Below are positions 13,101-26,200 of a DNA stretch of 64,000 bases, piece by piece. Numbering within the stretch: the first letter of the stretch is position 1; each line of letters starts with the position of its first letter. The notes under the pieces were generated by a model. It did no database searches. It was given only the letters and a program-made list of their open reading frames with translations, and was not told where the DNA came from. Position numbers and translations under genes: made by a program. This DNA is from Embiotoca jacksoni. Its lineage: Eukaryota; Chordata; Actinopteri; Embiotocidae. The stretch is taken from NCBI GenBank assembly GCA_022577435.1, contig JAKOON010000006.1, positions 11,327,001 to 11,391,000 on the forward strand. The letters run 5' to 3'.

Positions 13101-16100
13101 GTATTCTCAGGGAGTGAGTACAAGAGAAGAGTCACTCAGAGTCTCTTGAGAGAGATTTGCTCTGTGTTTGTGCATACATGTACTGCAACTATGTATAGTG
13201 AGATAAAGACTCACTATGTCACAAGACTAAATGCGTTCAGATTTCAGAATGAAACAAGTGGATGATTGTAAGCAGAGGACAGAGAACAAAGATGATGAGC
13301 AGATGAGCAGAGCCGTCAGACATGGACTGAAGGCAGAGAGATGATTCATCAGGGACACAGATGGTCCACGTCTGTCACCATGCAGCACTGTAATACCGTG
13401 TCTCCATACAGAAACACCGTATTGGAGCAAGACACATTTGCTCTCTCTCTTCACAATCGCCATCTTATCGTTTTGCTCCCCTTGTCTCTCAAGGAGTAAA
13501 ATTATGCAAGTGTGAAAAAAAAAAAAAAAAGAGTTGTAACTTTTTGTCAGTTTGTAAAACTGTCTACACTGTCTGTTATGTCTCATCCTGTTTCTTTTTG
13601 TTCTCTGTATAACTAGTCTTTCTTTTCATGTAAAGGATCAGGATATCAAGATATATCGAAACAGCTTATGTGTGTGTAGGTTGAGGCACACAGTGATCAT
13701 GTCTCTGTGATGGTAGCATACTTTGGGCATCTTGTGGTTGGCTGGTGAGTCCAGGCTCTGGTCAATGCTGGTGGCCGTCTCAGGCTCTCTATATTGGGCC
13801 TTCAGCTTGCCGTAGCGCTGGCTGCAGTGGCGCAGGCTCTTCCTGTGCCATAGCTGCTGCTTGGTCTCACAGTCTTCACCCACCCCAAACCACTGGGCTG
13901 TATTTCTAGATGAACAGGAAGAACACAGTGGTCATAGTCACACGTCATACTGAAACTAGATCAAAGGAACACAGGACTAGATAGAAAGCATGACACTAAA
14001 CACAGCTGGAGTTGCAAAATATGAAACTGGCTAACATATCCACAAAACATGATCCTAAACTTTTATATAGTATCTGTTCATGAGAATCTTCTTAGTTTAA
14101 ACAACAAACCAGCTAAATTGATGGAGAACTTTTTTACTGCTAGAAAAAAGGTTAGATAAATTTGGACACCAAAACTAATAAATGGTGTTTGGTTTAACAC
14201 GGACACAGCTTGCCTAATTTTCACTGCACTACATAGCTAACAATGAAGATTTCTGAATATTGCATACACTTCAATACTGTCCATTACTGCGCATTATTAT
14301 TGGACGTAGAATGTTTTTTTCACATTTTTATCTCTATACTTAATCATGTGACTCTAAGGACATGTTGCTGGTAAATACTGACAAATTAACTGTCTGTTGT
14401 CTATTTATTAGAGGACAAGAGGATTTTTTTTTTTGTGTTATTGAACTGTGTGGAATAAACAATGTACCTTTTGACTATTTAAGGTGACCTGTATTGAACA
14501 GCACTTGCATCGCTTGTATAATACAATTCAGTGAAGAATTATTATTACGTTTTTCCACGCGTTCATGACGTTGCTGATGATTTATATATTTATTGTAAGT
14601 CTCTAATTAAAGAGTGTTAGACTTAACTCTGACTAGCAACCTGACGTTCAATGTTCAGAAACGTGACACAGAAGAAGGGAAAAAAAACCTTGTTCAGCTT
14701 ACTTGCGGATGCTTTGTGAGAGTGATGTTTGTCTACTAAACTTGGTCCTTCTGTCTCTGGCTGAAAAGCCTGCATCTCCGGTTCCACCGACGCTGTCCGA
14801 CATCGAACCAGTTGCTTGACCACTCATGCTTTTCTTCAGGGACGGTCGTAGAGGCTGACCAGAGGAAATGAGAAGTAATGTTACAATCACAGTAACAATA
14901 ATTGTTGATTAATGTTGTTTTTTGTTGATATAATAAACAATGTAAACAAAATAATAATGCCTGCATAGACCGGAAAATTGTCAATTGTTACGATTACAGT
15001 TGTAGGAATATTACAAGATATAAAGCGGCAGAATAAGCAGTAACCACTAAATTACAATCAAATTATAAGACTGTTACAAAAGTAATTAGGTAATTAGGGT
15101 TGGGGACAAGACTAAATCGCTGTATTGAGATATTTAAAGTGCTTTTCCATTGCAGTAACAACTACATTGAATCAATATTTTGTAAGCTCATGTATTGCTA
15201 CATGGGCCTTGGGCCGAAAAAACAAACAAACATCCCATCTCTCTACTCTCTCAAACACCCACTTGCGTATGCTGCTGAGTGTTCTCCTGTTATGTGGGGT
15301 GTAGTGATTCCTCAGAAAGACCATTATCCTACCCTGCAGCGACTGTGTGTTTGGTGAGGCTAATGGTCGTGTCATTCTGAGAGCTAATGGGGCACGAAGC
15401 GACTTGTAAGTGGGCCATATGTTCAGGCTGGGACTTAACGTGTTGAGACATGTTATTGATGAAAACAAAGGTTACACATGTAAATTCTACAATTTCTAAA
15501 CACTTTATGTACATGTATTTATTGCAGTATTTATTACAGTACACGATGCAGCAAATAATTTCCAAATTTAGCATTATCTAAAAGCGTCCCAGTAATGGAA
15601 AATCTAGTAGCCTGAGTGTCTACAGTACAAAGATACAGCACACGCCTGATTTCACACTACATTTGCATGTTTACGACACTACTTGTCCTTTACGAACAGT
15701 TTAACTGTAACACGCTCAGTTAAATTCTGACTACCGTCTGCTGTGTGGAGCTCAAATGACCCTGTTTGTGTTCTAAACATGGAGTCCAGAGAGGAAAATG
15801 CATGGGCTTGTGTTCATGAACTGTAACACAGCAGTCAAAAATGCCTCCTTGTGTGAGCAAATGGAAAAATTCTGGAAATAATCTTTTGTTAAAAATAAAG
15901 AACAACCCAAAGTCTTTTATTTTCTGCCCCTGTATGCTAATTCTGGGACAATTTACTCGTGGGCATGGCGCACCAAAGTACTTTATCAGTAACAACCCAA
16001 ATCAGTTTCTTTAACCACTGTGAAAATGGCAGAATTTCAAAAGTATTTTTTGGAATTAGTTTTTAATAAAACTGAATTTCCAATCATCCTACCAAGTACC

Positions 16101-18020
16101 TTTTTTTTTTTTTTTTTTTTAATCCAAATTTAATTTCCTGGTTGTTATCTAAACCAATACACTACCCTCAAGTTAATTAGGACCATGATTGATCTGAACC
16201 TCCATTTTGAAGCCACATAGTAAATAACTGGTTCAGTCATGTTTATTTGTATCTAAATTTTGGAATAAAGTTTTAAAATTACAAAACAATAATAATAAAT
16301 AACCTTGACAGGCCACTAAACCCCAAAGGGCTGTCTGATACCTGCTTATTTTGAACAAGAAACGGAGAAGAGATTCTGCCATTAACAATAGAACCAATCT
16401 CAGCACAGCTGCTGTCATTAAGCTTCATGTTAGTTTATTTTATCAGACAAAAAGAAAAAAATATATATAAGTTTGTCTGCAGCAACAGCTGGGTTTTGTG
16501 GATGCTTGGGATTTTTCTGTGCTTTCACTCTGACCTAGATATGGATATTGTGAAAGTATTTTAAGGATGACAATTGTTATTTTCATAATATATTTACACA
16601 ATGAGATTTTTGATAAATAATCATCAGTAATTGGAAATAATGTTTAAGTGGGAAAAGGCAAATAATAGAAAAGCTAGAACAGTCTGGTAAGTTCATAACT
16701 TTACCATACTGTACTGCATCCTTTAAAACCAGGAAAAGACAACAGTTATATCAATATTATATCATAACTCCATCAAGTCATATCATCATATTTCATAATA
16801 GAAATATATTGTCCGGACCAAGTGTTTTGTGTGTGTTTGTCTCTCTCATTACACACACACACACAAAAACTAGTTTTGGTGTATACATGTTATAAGAAAA
16901 GGTGAGTGACAATTGTCATCAAATCTAAGTTTAGTTCACTGTATATAGAGGACATTCATAAGTTAAATTCAGGCATCAGCTATAGAGTGAGCCTGACACA
17001 AATAGACCCAGCTGTTGTCACGCCTGACTCACGTGGACATACACACAGAATAGAATTAAGCAACAGCAGCGAGCATATAGAGTGTGGAGCTTATTAAACA
17101 GCAGGGGACCACTTTGGAGGAGATGTGGCGTGCTAGTGTGATTATATTGTATATCTATGGGGGGAATTTCATGCTTGGTACATTTTAATTGGTATTTTAG
17201 GATGCACTATAATCTTCCAAGCATTGTAATGGAGAGGTGACCCAATAACCAAGTGGTCAGGGAACAGACCACCTGGGCACAAACACAATTTCCAGTTCGA
17301 TTCACAGCTGGCCAGATCTTTATTGTGTCACTCCACTGCTCTGTTTTCACACATCAACACAGCGCTATCTGAATAATGGCCAAAATGCCACAAAAATAAT
17401 ATGTAAAAAAAAAATAGATCACTACAACCCTCACACTCACTACAACCAATCAGCATTTCCTTATATCGGCTGCTTAGATTATTTTGCTGTACAGGTACAA
17501 AACAAGATTATAAACAAACCATATTTTGTCATTAGGAAGTCAGTCCCCCCCACCTTTCAGGCTGACCTGCTGGACATGGGAAAGCCTTGTTTTTCATGTG
17601 TCAAATTCAAGTGAACTCTGTGAGAACCAAAGGAGGAGGCTGAGTAACTAGAAGCGAAGTGTTTTACGAAGCGCCACACAGACATGAATGGCAAGGGAAT
17701 TTTGGTCAACCTGCCCCTTAAGACTACCTTTTAAAACTTTATATTAACTCAACATGCACAGGAAAGTACTTAACACGATGACATAATGTGGTTGGTCATG
17801 TGATAATATATCTTCAATGTAGCTCTCTGTCTCACGAGGCCAAGCAGTGAAAAACAGGGTTAAGTCGAGACAGCCAGCCTACCTGTTTCGCGGGGTCATA
17901 TGGCATCATCTGCTCAGGTGGAGGGATGGCTATCACAAGGCTGGGTGGCTTCTTGCTCTTTAGACGACTATCTGTTTGGCCTCTGTTTGGAAGAGGCTCC
18001 TCCCCCTTATGCGATGCCAT
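16..18020 (-). CDS. rhbdf2: iRhom2, inactive rhomboid-family membrane protein (17 coding exons)
   Basis: Coding exons in transcript order: 18020-17883, 14854-14703, 13905-13722, 12984-12763, 12133-12005, 11604-11495, 11216-11019, 10653-10542, 10167-10093, 9791-9630, 9102-9017, 8869-8806, 8676-8582, 8468-8393, 8309-8209, 7084-6931, 447-16 (stop 18-16). All junctions keep phase and have GT..AG borders; together they give about 829 residues, near the human length. The start is MASHKGEEPL, with A at -3 and G at +4. A long cytoplasmic N-terminus carries SRQTSLSQSIRK and the IVDPLARGR motif (about residues 159-167). The first membrane segment lies near residues 379-407. A cysteine-rich lumenal iRhom domain (CCVQNDNSGC, DCKIKGRPCC) and the remaining membrane segments follow. 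The rhomboid serine site reads GPAGSQFG, the proline-containing form of iRhoms, so protease activity is not expected. iRhoms escort ADAM17 out of the ER. I choose iRhom2 over iRhom1 because the C-terminus (YPINWHWLEHLTC) and the 17q25-like neighbours fit RHBDF2. Confidence 0.96.
3335..3365. repeat. 12-bp perfect inverted repeat with 7-nt loop
   Basis: AATCCACTTAAA at 3335-3346 is matched by its reverse complement at 3354-3365 around the loop CCACCTC. It lies in the last rhbdf2 intron and is not part of a recognised element. Confidence 0.85.
4076..4103. repeat. A tract (28 bases)
   Basis: An uninterrupted run of A in the last rhbdf2 intron. It could be the tail of an old retroinsertion, but no body of an element is recognised to its left. 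Confidence 0.9.
7120..7170. repeat. (GA)n microsatellite next to an rhbdf2 acceptor
   Basis: About 25 GA units with one C interruption. On the rhbdf2 (minus) strand it reads (CT)n and lies about 35 bases before the acceptor at 7086-7085, so it lies where a polypyrimidine tract would. Confidence 0.92.
10658..10704. repeat. CA/CAGA microsatellite abutting an rhbdf2 acceptor
   Basis: Imperfect CA and CAGA units start a few bases beyond the exon edge at 10653. On the minus strand they give a TG/TCTG-rich tract running into TTTTCAG|G, the acceptor of the exon encoding the first membrane segment. Confidence 0.88.
14855..17882. other. rhbdf2 intron between the first two coding exons
   Basis: About 3 kb without a gene. 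It holds T- and A-rich stretches (T run at 16101-16120), a short CA run near 16850 and a worn tRNA-derived SINE at about 17235-17417. Confidence 0.6.
17235..17417 (+). mobile_element. Worn tRNA-derived SINE
   Basis: A box-A-like stretch (TAACCAAGTGGT, 17247-17258) and a box-B-like stretch (AGTTCGATTC, 17294-17303) are spaced as in a tRNA-type RNA polymerase III promoter. The body continues to GGCCAAAATGCC and ends in ATAATATGTAAAAAAAAAA. This layout, including the AATGCC...ATAAT tail, matches a tRNA-SINE type common in teleosts as I remember it. The tRNA part cannot fold as a good cloverleaf. Confidence 0.6.
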
Positions 18021-19492
18021 CCTGTCAGAGTGCTGGAGATGAGAAAATGTAATGGATGCATTTTACAAACATAATTTCAATACATCTTTGATATGCTATC
18101 TATCCACAGGTTTGTAAGTCTATCTGTAGCTGAAACCTCTGTACCTCTTCTTGTAATCTGGGTTTCCAAACAGGATTACTGTCAATTTGACTGACCAAAA
18201 GCATCTCAAAATATGTTCATAAATGTTTTAGTAAACGATCATAAATGTTTTAATAAACACACTTTTTTTTTAAAGACAAGACGAAATTGATGTTAGAAAA
18301 TAAAATCTCTAAATAAATGTTATAATTATGCTGGCGATAGTGGATGATATTAAATATTTCTTCAAAGAAATGTGAATTCACTCGCAGCGCTAAGAAATGC
18401 AGCCAATCAGCATGTTGATATTGTAGAACTAAAGATATGCCTGTGTGCAAATTAGATTACTGGGGCAGGGTGAAAACATTTAACTAAATTAAATTCTCAG
18501 TTTACAAAAAAATACAAGATTAAATTATTATTATTTAGTCTGCTTTTGTATAAAGTCTCTCCTAGGGGAAATTTTAGCATAACAGATGACCTAACGCTTT
18601 CCTTTAAAGCCCAACACTAACGCAAAAGGAAACAATACAAGTATCCAAACAAACAGTCTCCTTAAAAGCAGCTGGCTCTCTTCCAGTTTAATCTGCTGAA
18701 AACAATTACATCACTGGCAACTTTCCTTTCATTACCTTCATATGCAATTTCTTAAGTGAACCTAATAGGGCTTAGCTTCACTTCCAGCAGATGAGAAATG
18801 GTGTTATATCAGGGGTTGCAAGCTTTTCTTACTGCGCAGTGCTGAGGCCACTAATTTATCTTAATGTAACTATGAGGCAGGAAAAGAGGAAAGGGAAGTC
18901 TCTTTGGGACTGTTTCATTATGAATATGCACCTAAAAATAGAAATCAACAAAGGTAGACAAATAAATTAATGTCACCATTATCTATTTCTAAAATTTCAC
19001 AACCCTGCGGAGTGAAAACATGGTTTAAGAATAAGGAATAGTTATCAATGTTTTCAAATTAATTGCATTTTAATACGTGTATCTAATCTGACAGTGTCAT
19101 GTAATGATTTACAGTATTTGCCTGTTAAAATATTATGATTCTTAACCCTTATCCTGGAGTGGGAAACAGACACGTGTGCATTGTGTTTACAAATACACAG
19201 TAGCACTCAGTCTATCATGATATTGTAAATCTTTTGAAAATGGATTCAGAAAACCATCTAGCAGAAAACTCAAGATCGACAGACAGAACACAGTATGACT
19301 TTATCTAATTCAGTCAATTAAATACTTGACAAATCAACATATTTCATCACATTGGCACAAAAATGATGCTATCATAATGCCACAAGGGTTCCTGTTTGCT
19401 GATTTGCAGCACTGATTTGATTCCGTAGCACCCAAATGTTATTAGGCTTGAAAAAGCAACTGATGCACCAGCTGTTTAGATGTTGGGAATGA

Positions 19493-19511
19493 CATCTGAT
19501 GACATCAGATG
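19493..19511. repeat. 9+1+9 perfect palindrome
   Basis: CATCTGATG-A-CATCAGATG is a perfect palindrome in the 5' intron of rhbdf2, flanked by further GACA/TGATGACA repetition. Confidence 0.85.
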
Positions 19512-20763
19512 ACAGCGATCAATAGTTCTCTCCAATCATCAAGCACCCTCAAGGTGATTAGTAATCAATATCCCTTCCCTCCATTTAAATGCTAAATAGT
19601 ATTTCACTCATCATTATTGACTGCATGTAATAATGGTGATCAAATCTGAAACTTGTTCTACTTGTTAATGAACTATATCCTTTGATAATCAGCTTATATG
19701 CAAAACTGTGCAGCCAGCTATTTAGAAAATACTCATCAAAGCACCAGAAGGATGACTCCTGCAAGATCACCGTTTTACTGCTGTTTACAAACAACATATC
19801 ATATTTATTGAAATGCATCCCATGTGTACACACACTGTACTGGATGACACAAATAACACACTCATTACTCTCTCTGAACAGGGACAGAATAACATTATCA
19901 AGCTTATTTATCTCCGTCTTCCAGTCTTAACCAGTCACAGTCAACATCGAAGCAAGCGGCCGGTCTATTCCTGGAGCTCAGAATGCCTCACAGCATTACA
20001 TCAAGTACTTCTAGAGAAATCAAAGGCATTGCAGGCATAAACCTATAATGTCACAAGCCTTGGCCAAAACATCCATTATCGTCTTGAAAGCCTTGAATTC
20101 TGTCCCAGAGTTGTGGTTCATAAAATCAATGCAAGACCGAGGGTGTCTGCGACAGGAATGGCAGCCACACAGAAATCTGACACCTGCTCAGTCAATAGCC
20201 TAGTTTCCACAAGAGAGCCCAGGAATGATTAGACAGAGCTTAACATAATGTTTGTTACACATCCTTTGCTCCAATCCCCCCAAAACACAATTTAAATGAT
20301 ACTTTTACGCTTTTCAATTCCGCCAACATTGTTTTCAATTAAATGAGTTAAATATTTAAAGCTTGGGCAGAGTGCCTGATTCAGTCCTCCTGAGACAGAG
20401 AAGAGGCGAGTGGCAATCTAGCCTGTGGTTCAATGGAGTAGTGGGCAGGAGCTGGAGTAAAGTGACTTGGATAATGAAATAGCAAGGAATTTGGCTAATG
20501 GATAGAGTGCTCAAGTAGCAGAGAGACTGCTGCTGACCACAGTCTATCAATGTAGACAGGCAGTTGTTAGGATCCACATAGGAAAACGAATGGGGAGAGA
20601 CGATGGACTGTATTCTCCCCAGGAAAGATAACTGAGATATGCAGAGAGTAGAAACATTATGTGAAGCATGTAAGTAGATCTGTGCGCATTTTTCATGATA
20701 CTTTTTTAAGATGATACCAAGACGTGTAACTATACTAATACAAAACTCAGCTCCATATTTAAG

Positions 20764-21034
20764 TGAAATGGTCTACACTTGTACAGCGCTTTATCACCTT
20801 ATGGTCTCAAAGTGCTTTGACATGGTTTTTCCATTCACACACTAATGAGACTAAGTTGCCATGCAAGGTGCCCGCCATCAGGAGTACACTAACACACCGA
20901 TGGTGGGCCATCGGAGGCAACTTGGGGTTCAGTGTCTTGCCCAAGGACACTTAGGTATGTGGACAAGAGGAGCGAACCACCAACCTTCTGATTAGTAGGC
21001 AACCCACTCTACCATCCGAGCCACAGCCTCCCCT
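20764..21034 (-). mobile_element. tRNA-derived SINE
   Basis: On the minus strand the head (near 21034) carries a box A (TGGCTCGGATGG, 21023-21012) and a box B (GGTTCGCTCC, 20978-20969) at tRNA spacing. A body follows with TGTCCTTGGGCAAGACACTGA, and the tail ends AAGCGCTGTACAAGTGTAGACCA. This is the layout of a very common percomorph SINE as I remember it. It should be read as a transposed element, not a working tRNA gene. Confidence 0.82.
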
Positions 21035-21803
21035 TCAGTTAAGTTGTGCATTCAATAAAACAATATCATATCACAGATTTATTTTTCTTCTAAGTATGGA
21101 TCTCAAACTACTGTCCAAAGGGCAAGTTCCTCCATGCTAGTGCGGTTCTCTGGGACCCCAGCAGGCTTACGATTCATTGTTAAATCTAGCCCACAACTCT
21201 TATGTTTCCAATGTTTTTCCCAATTTAATTTGTTCCCAGTCTTTATGATTTATCTGACATTTTTTGACAAAATTGAGTATTAAATTAGGCTTTTTCACAT
21301 TTAGCAAATTTAGTTTCAACATAAGTAGCGTTTGTGAGACCACCATAACTACAGTATCAAAATTTCTCTTTAAACCTAAAATACAGGTGGAGCTGGAGCA
21401 CTAACATTATCAATAGAGGGGACAAATTTCAGATTTATGTGCAGATTAATGTAACTGCCTTGTCTTTTAATTGTACGGAGAAAATTGCCATTCTTTGGGA
21501 ATACAATACAATTTTTAAATAAATCATTCTACTGAAAATGCAGACCATTATTCTAGGTGTGCGTGAGGGAGAGAAGTGGAAAAGACAAGTTGCAGCATCA
21601 TCATACTATTCAATCAGAAAGACAAAAAAAATAATTGTTTTTCTCCCAAGTGTTTAATAGTTTGAGGCCGCGGGTATAGATCAGAGATCAAATTCAAGAA
21701 GGTGAAACAGAATGCAACTTCAACATGAGTATTTCCTGTTGTATGATGCAACTTGAATACATATTCTTAGAGGAGGCTTTTTCCTGTTGAGTTGAGTTTA
21801 CGA

Positions 21804-21831
21804 AATTTCCCCACTGTGGGGTTAATAAAGT
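21804..21831 (+). repeat. LINE/SINE tail-like motif
   Basis: AAATTTCCCCACTGTGGGG followed by TTAATAAAG has the small CCCCAC/GTGGGG hairpin plus ATAAAG seen at the 3' ends of several fish retroposons. Only the tail is visible, so the family is not assigned. Confidence 0.35.
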
Positions 21832-23261
21832 CAAAACCCATAAATATAACTAAATTTATTCTGATTTGCTCAATGATCAGAGCAGCATTGAGAAATCAGA
21901 CAAAAAAATATAGAAAATAAAACCCACTTCTTCAGCAGGTGCATGTTAATGTCTGTTATGGCAGCCTGTTGATACCAGCAAGAAAAATATACTATAAAGT
22001 TCAGTTATTTTTAGATAAACCAAGGAAAACCAAGTCGAGTTAAAAGTTATCTGGAAAACAATGAAAAACTACAGCAAAACCATTAGTATGCAAAGAAAGA
22101 AAAAAAAAAAAAAGGGGACACTGCAGGAGAGACAAAACACCAACAGGTTCCCAAACCTCTGAGTTGAGGGGGAAGGGGGATAATTACGTTAACAGATCCC
22201 AGAGTGTAAGCCATGACTGCAATGACATCATCCATATGTAATGCTGTCACATGACATGCAAAATACCATCCCGGCATGTCTTAGCCTCTCTGGGGTATAA
22301 TAATTCACTGGTTCATCTAAACTGCTCTCTACTTGACCACTAACAGCAGGCTGTGTATGTTGGTCACCTCCATCCCCATTCGTTTAGGGATGTCACATGC
22401 TCCTCTGCGAGCGTGTCACCATGGTAGAGTCTCTTCTCACAGGGAGAGTGTTTGTGTTTATTCCCATCTGCCTGATGCTCAAGGCAGCACTGATAGATAT
22501 ATACATACTGTAAACATGGAGACAGGTTGAGAGTGCTCATTTAATCAGAGCTGTGAAGTTTTATCTGTATGCATGTAACAGGCTGCAAATGCGTACAGCC
22601 CTTATCTTATAAATCCACACCCATAACACCACATGTAGGGGAGAGGAAAAGATCATGTTTCACTTTCTGACACAGTCAACGCTACATAAGCAGTTGACAA
22701 ACTCCATTTGGGACAAGACAAGTGTACTGTGACTTAGGTTATGTTTACACAGCGCTAGACAAGCATGCAAAACAAGAGTGCTTATCCAGTTTAAAGAGGT
22801 GAAAGGTGAAAGTGTGTGTATCTGACTGTGAAACACTATGATCAGTCATTTTATACCCAACTTCAATACAGTTAAACTATCATCATGGGGGTTAATAGGA
22901 AGAATTACAGCCTGATACTCTACGTGTAGTATAAAAACACAACTACGAGATACAAGTTGAGACTTCAACAATGCCTACAACACTCTTTCCCTCAGTGTAT
23001 TTTTGGCATTCGAACCAGGGGAATGGTTGAGAATTGACACTATGCGCCTCCACAGTAGTAAAAACGATGTTCTTGGTGCTCGCTGGAGGGGAAAAAAAAG
23101 CAAGTCTTTCTGTACTAAAGCATTTTGAGTGCTAAGATCAGCCTTTTTTCGACTTCTTTTTTCTACTTCATTTTAAGCATCGTCTTTCCAGAGCAACTCG
23201 TAGTAGTCAAGCAAGCTTCACATTTCTTTCATGGTTGAAAGTACAGTGTTCACAACTGTAC

Positions 23262-23295
23262 AGCTGGTCACAGCAGCCTGCCGCTGTGACCAGCT
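23262..23295. repeat. 13-bp perfect inverted repeat with 8-nt loop
   Basis: AGCTGGTCACAGC (23262-23274) pairs fully with GCTGTGACCAGCT (23283-23295) around AGCCTGCC. It is the strongest short hairpin seen in the 5' intron of rhbdf2. The stem is too short for a usual microRNA precursor. Confidence 0.88.
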
Positions 23296-26200
23296 AATGT
23301 TTCTGTTCAGGACAAAGATGTGATTGTTCTCCCCCAATAAAGGAGAATCTGAATATTCAATACTGCTGCTACCTTCTGACTGAATGCAGAGTTCTGGATA
23401 ACGGTATCTGGACAGTAGGCTGACTGTGATGAATATTTTTGATCAAATATCAGGCCCACTGAGCAAAGGTTTCATCTATCTCTTCTCCAAGCTTTATTCC
23501 ACTCAAGCCCTCAGCCTTGTGATTTACTGGTTGGAAAATCTTCTGAATGCATTCAGCAGCTATGTGCAGTCTGCTCTGTAATGGACTTATGGACAAATAT
23601 TTACAGGAAAGTTTTTCATGGAGTTCAATGACAAAAGTCTGGAAAATAATAAAAGAAACTTGTAGTGGTTTGTGATTGAAAACCCTATTAAATCACACCC
23701 CTTACTTGAACACTAAACCAGGCCGCTACTTATTATAAATCTTGTTTAGTTTCATTATCAAAAGCTTAAGGCAGCATGAGTCGGTGATCATTATCATGTC
23801 ACATGGCGCTGCTTCTGACACTCGTTTGAATATGTGATCACCAACATCTAGGTTACAGACAATATTGCACAACTTCTTTCTTTTTATTATGCAGACCTGA
23901 GAGTTTGTTTATTCACATTTTCTTCAACTATAGCCGTCACCAAAAGTTATCTCGAGATAACTGTCTATACACCGATAACCTAAAAATCTGAATTCAATTT
24001 CGAGGTTAGCATTTTTTTAACAAATCCAGAATTTTAATGTGCAGCAGAAGTATCGCTGTTGTTGAGGGCAGTGCTGTTTGTGGACTTATTCTGAAACTCT
24101 AAATGAGGAACTGACTCATCACTTCTTCCTAACAACCAACATGCATCATTCCTTGTAAAGCCGGACAAGAATGCTTACAAAAGCATGCTGTTTGTGAACC
24201 ATGTATGTTAACTATTTAAACATGAGCGTCATAAACTTTAAACTGCATTACTGAATACAAAGCTTTTTAAATGAGATGAGTACTGTTAAGTTTTCCAAAT
24301 AAATGGTCCTTAACCTCTGCAATCTGGCAAAAATATCAGAAGACCATAGTTATACATGGATAGAGAAATCTGACACTTTAAGGTGCTCAGAGGCTTAAAA
24401 CAAGTGTGAATAAAATGATGAAGCATCAGTGAGGAATGAGAGGAGAGAGGAATGAATAATAGTGGGAATTGTAATAATTTCATTCTAAAGACTGGACAGC
24501 ATTGAGGGTTAAACTGACTACAAGTGAGGATGCATAGAAAATGTTAACATCCTCGCACAGACTCTATATGTCAACTACAAGTTCATATGTGGGAAGTGTC
24601 CAGACAAAACTGGAATTAGCGCACATGTTTTTGGGTTGTGCATTCAAAAACTATTCCCCATTTTTAGTTCGGTATTCATATTGTAAGACGCACAAACGGT
24701 CTGCTGCTCTATTTATCCAATGTGTTTTTAATATGCTTGTCTAGACAAAACACTGGCCATCTACATGGGTTACGGGGGTTTGCCGTCCAATAAGTTGGGA
24801 GAGTTGTTCAACTTTTTCTGCTTTTAAATATTCATCCAAGCAGTCAGCAATCCAAGGTGTCTGTACAGTAACATTCATACAAACACAGATGCTGCTTATT
24901 TAATGTATTGTTCTCCCTGTCTCCATGTTTGAAGAACTCAGTTCTCCCATGCTGTAAATGGACCGCTAGCGAGGTCAGAGTGGAAAAAAGCCTTAGAGTA
25001 CACGGGCCAGCAGCCAGCTGGGACAATACCTTCAGAACAGAAAGGAATGCTCGGCTCTAACAAGACCTTTTAAGGATAATCAAAAACATAACAGCAGCAC
25101 AGAAGTCTTTATACTTCACAAGTAAGTCTGGTTTGCTCTGTTGCGAGGTGTGTAGGGTTAAAAACGATTATCATGACAGAGCACGCACCAGCAGGCGCTT
25201 CGTCAGAAAAGTGCTACTGAAGGCGTAGGAGAGTGTGACTTTCAGTGCTGTCTGCGTGTTTTCTAAACAGTCATAAAAACAACTGAAATCGCCCCCACAT
25301 TGTTCACATACAACCACGATATCTCTTGACAATGACTCTAAACAACAACTTGCTTCTTTACATGCGCCACTACCTGTCTTTGGCTGATATCAGCACATTG
25401 GCAGCTCAAACTGATCAACTGTTTCATTTCAAACCCATCAGAAAACAGTAACTCAGGGTCACTACTGAGACGGCTTCAAGCTAACCACTCCAAAAAAAAC
25501 AACACTGCACCTTTTCCAGGAGCCGACATGCCCAAACCCGTGTTAACAGCAAGCTACTATAATTCCTGCAATTCCTCAGCAACAGCCTTGGATTGAGTCC
25601 AAGAGTTCCTCACACATTTCTGGATCTGACCTACATAACTGATGTTTAGTTTGTGCACGCAAAAAAAAAAATCAACTAAACGGCTGTATATGTGCTAATA
25701 TAAGGATTTTGGGAGAAATTCTTGTCAACTAAGCCATCTTCCATTTTAAACTGAAATATTCAAAGTAGTTCACTCTCACCCATTGTCACAAATGAACCGC
25801 AGCGCCAGACAGAATACCAGTATCAAACATTTTGTCATATCTTAAGGGGAGGGGAAATTAGCTTTTTCCAAAGTAGTCAAAAGTATCCACAGAAATTATT
25901 TTAAGGTGAATGAGCCTTTGGGTTTCAAAGCATTTCCAGAGTCTCCCAATATTTTGAGATAATGTGTCATGCGTGGTGGTACAAGGGTTGGCATGTCAGT
26001 GCAGAAAATACTTCCAAGGCGATCCAGCAGCTTGATACTCGTTTCACCGGGGTGGGTTGTAATTATTAATAAAAAAAAATAAAAAAAACTGTTTTCTGGG
26101 TGTGGCACGGCAAGGCAGCTGAAATCAGATAAGATTCTGAAAGGAAAGCCCCAAGAGGGAAGTTACGTGACAGACTGAAATACCAGCAATTCTAGTGGGC

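Noticed and set aside
17235..21034. tRNA genes
   Set aside because: Two places have A and B boxes, but both continue into SINE bodies and tails and cannot form a good cloverleaf.
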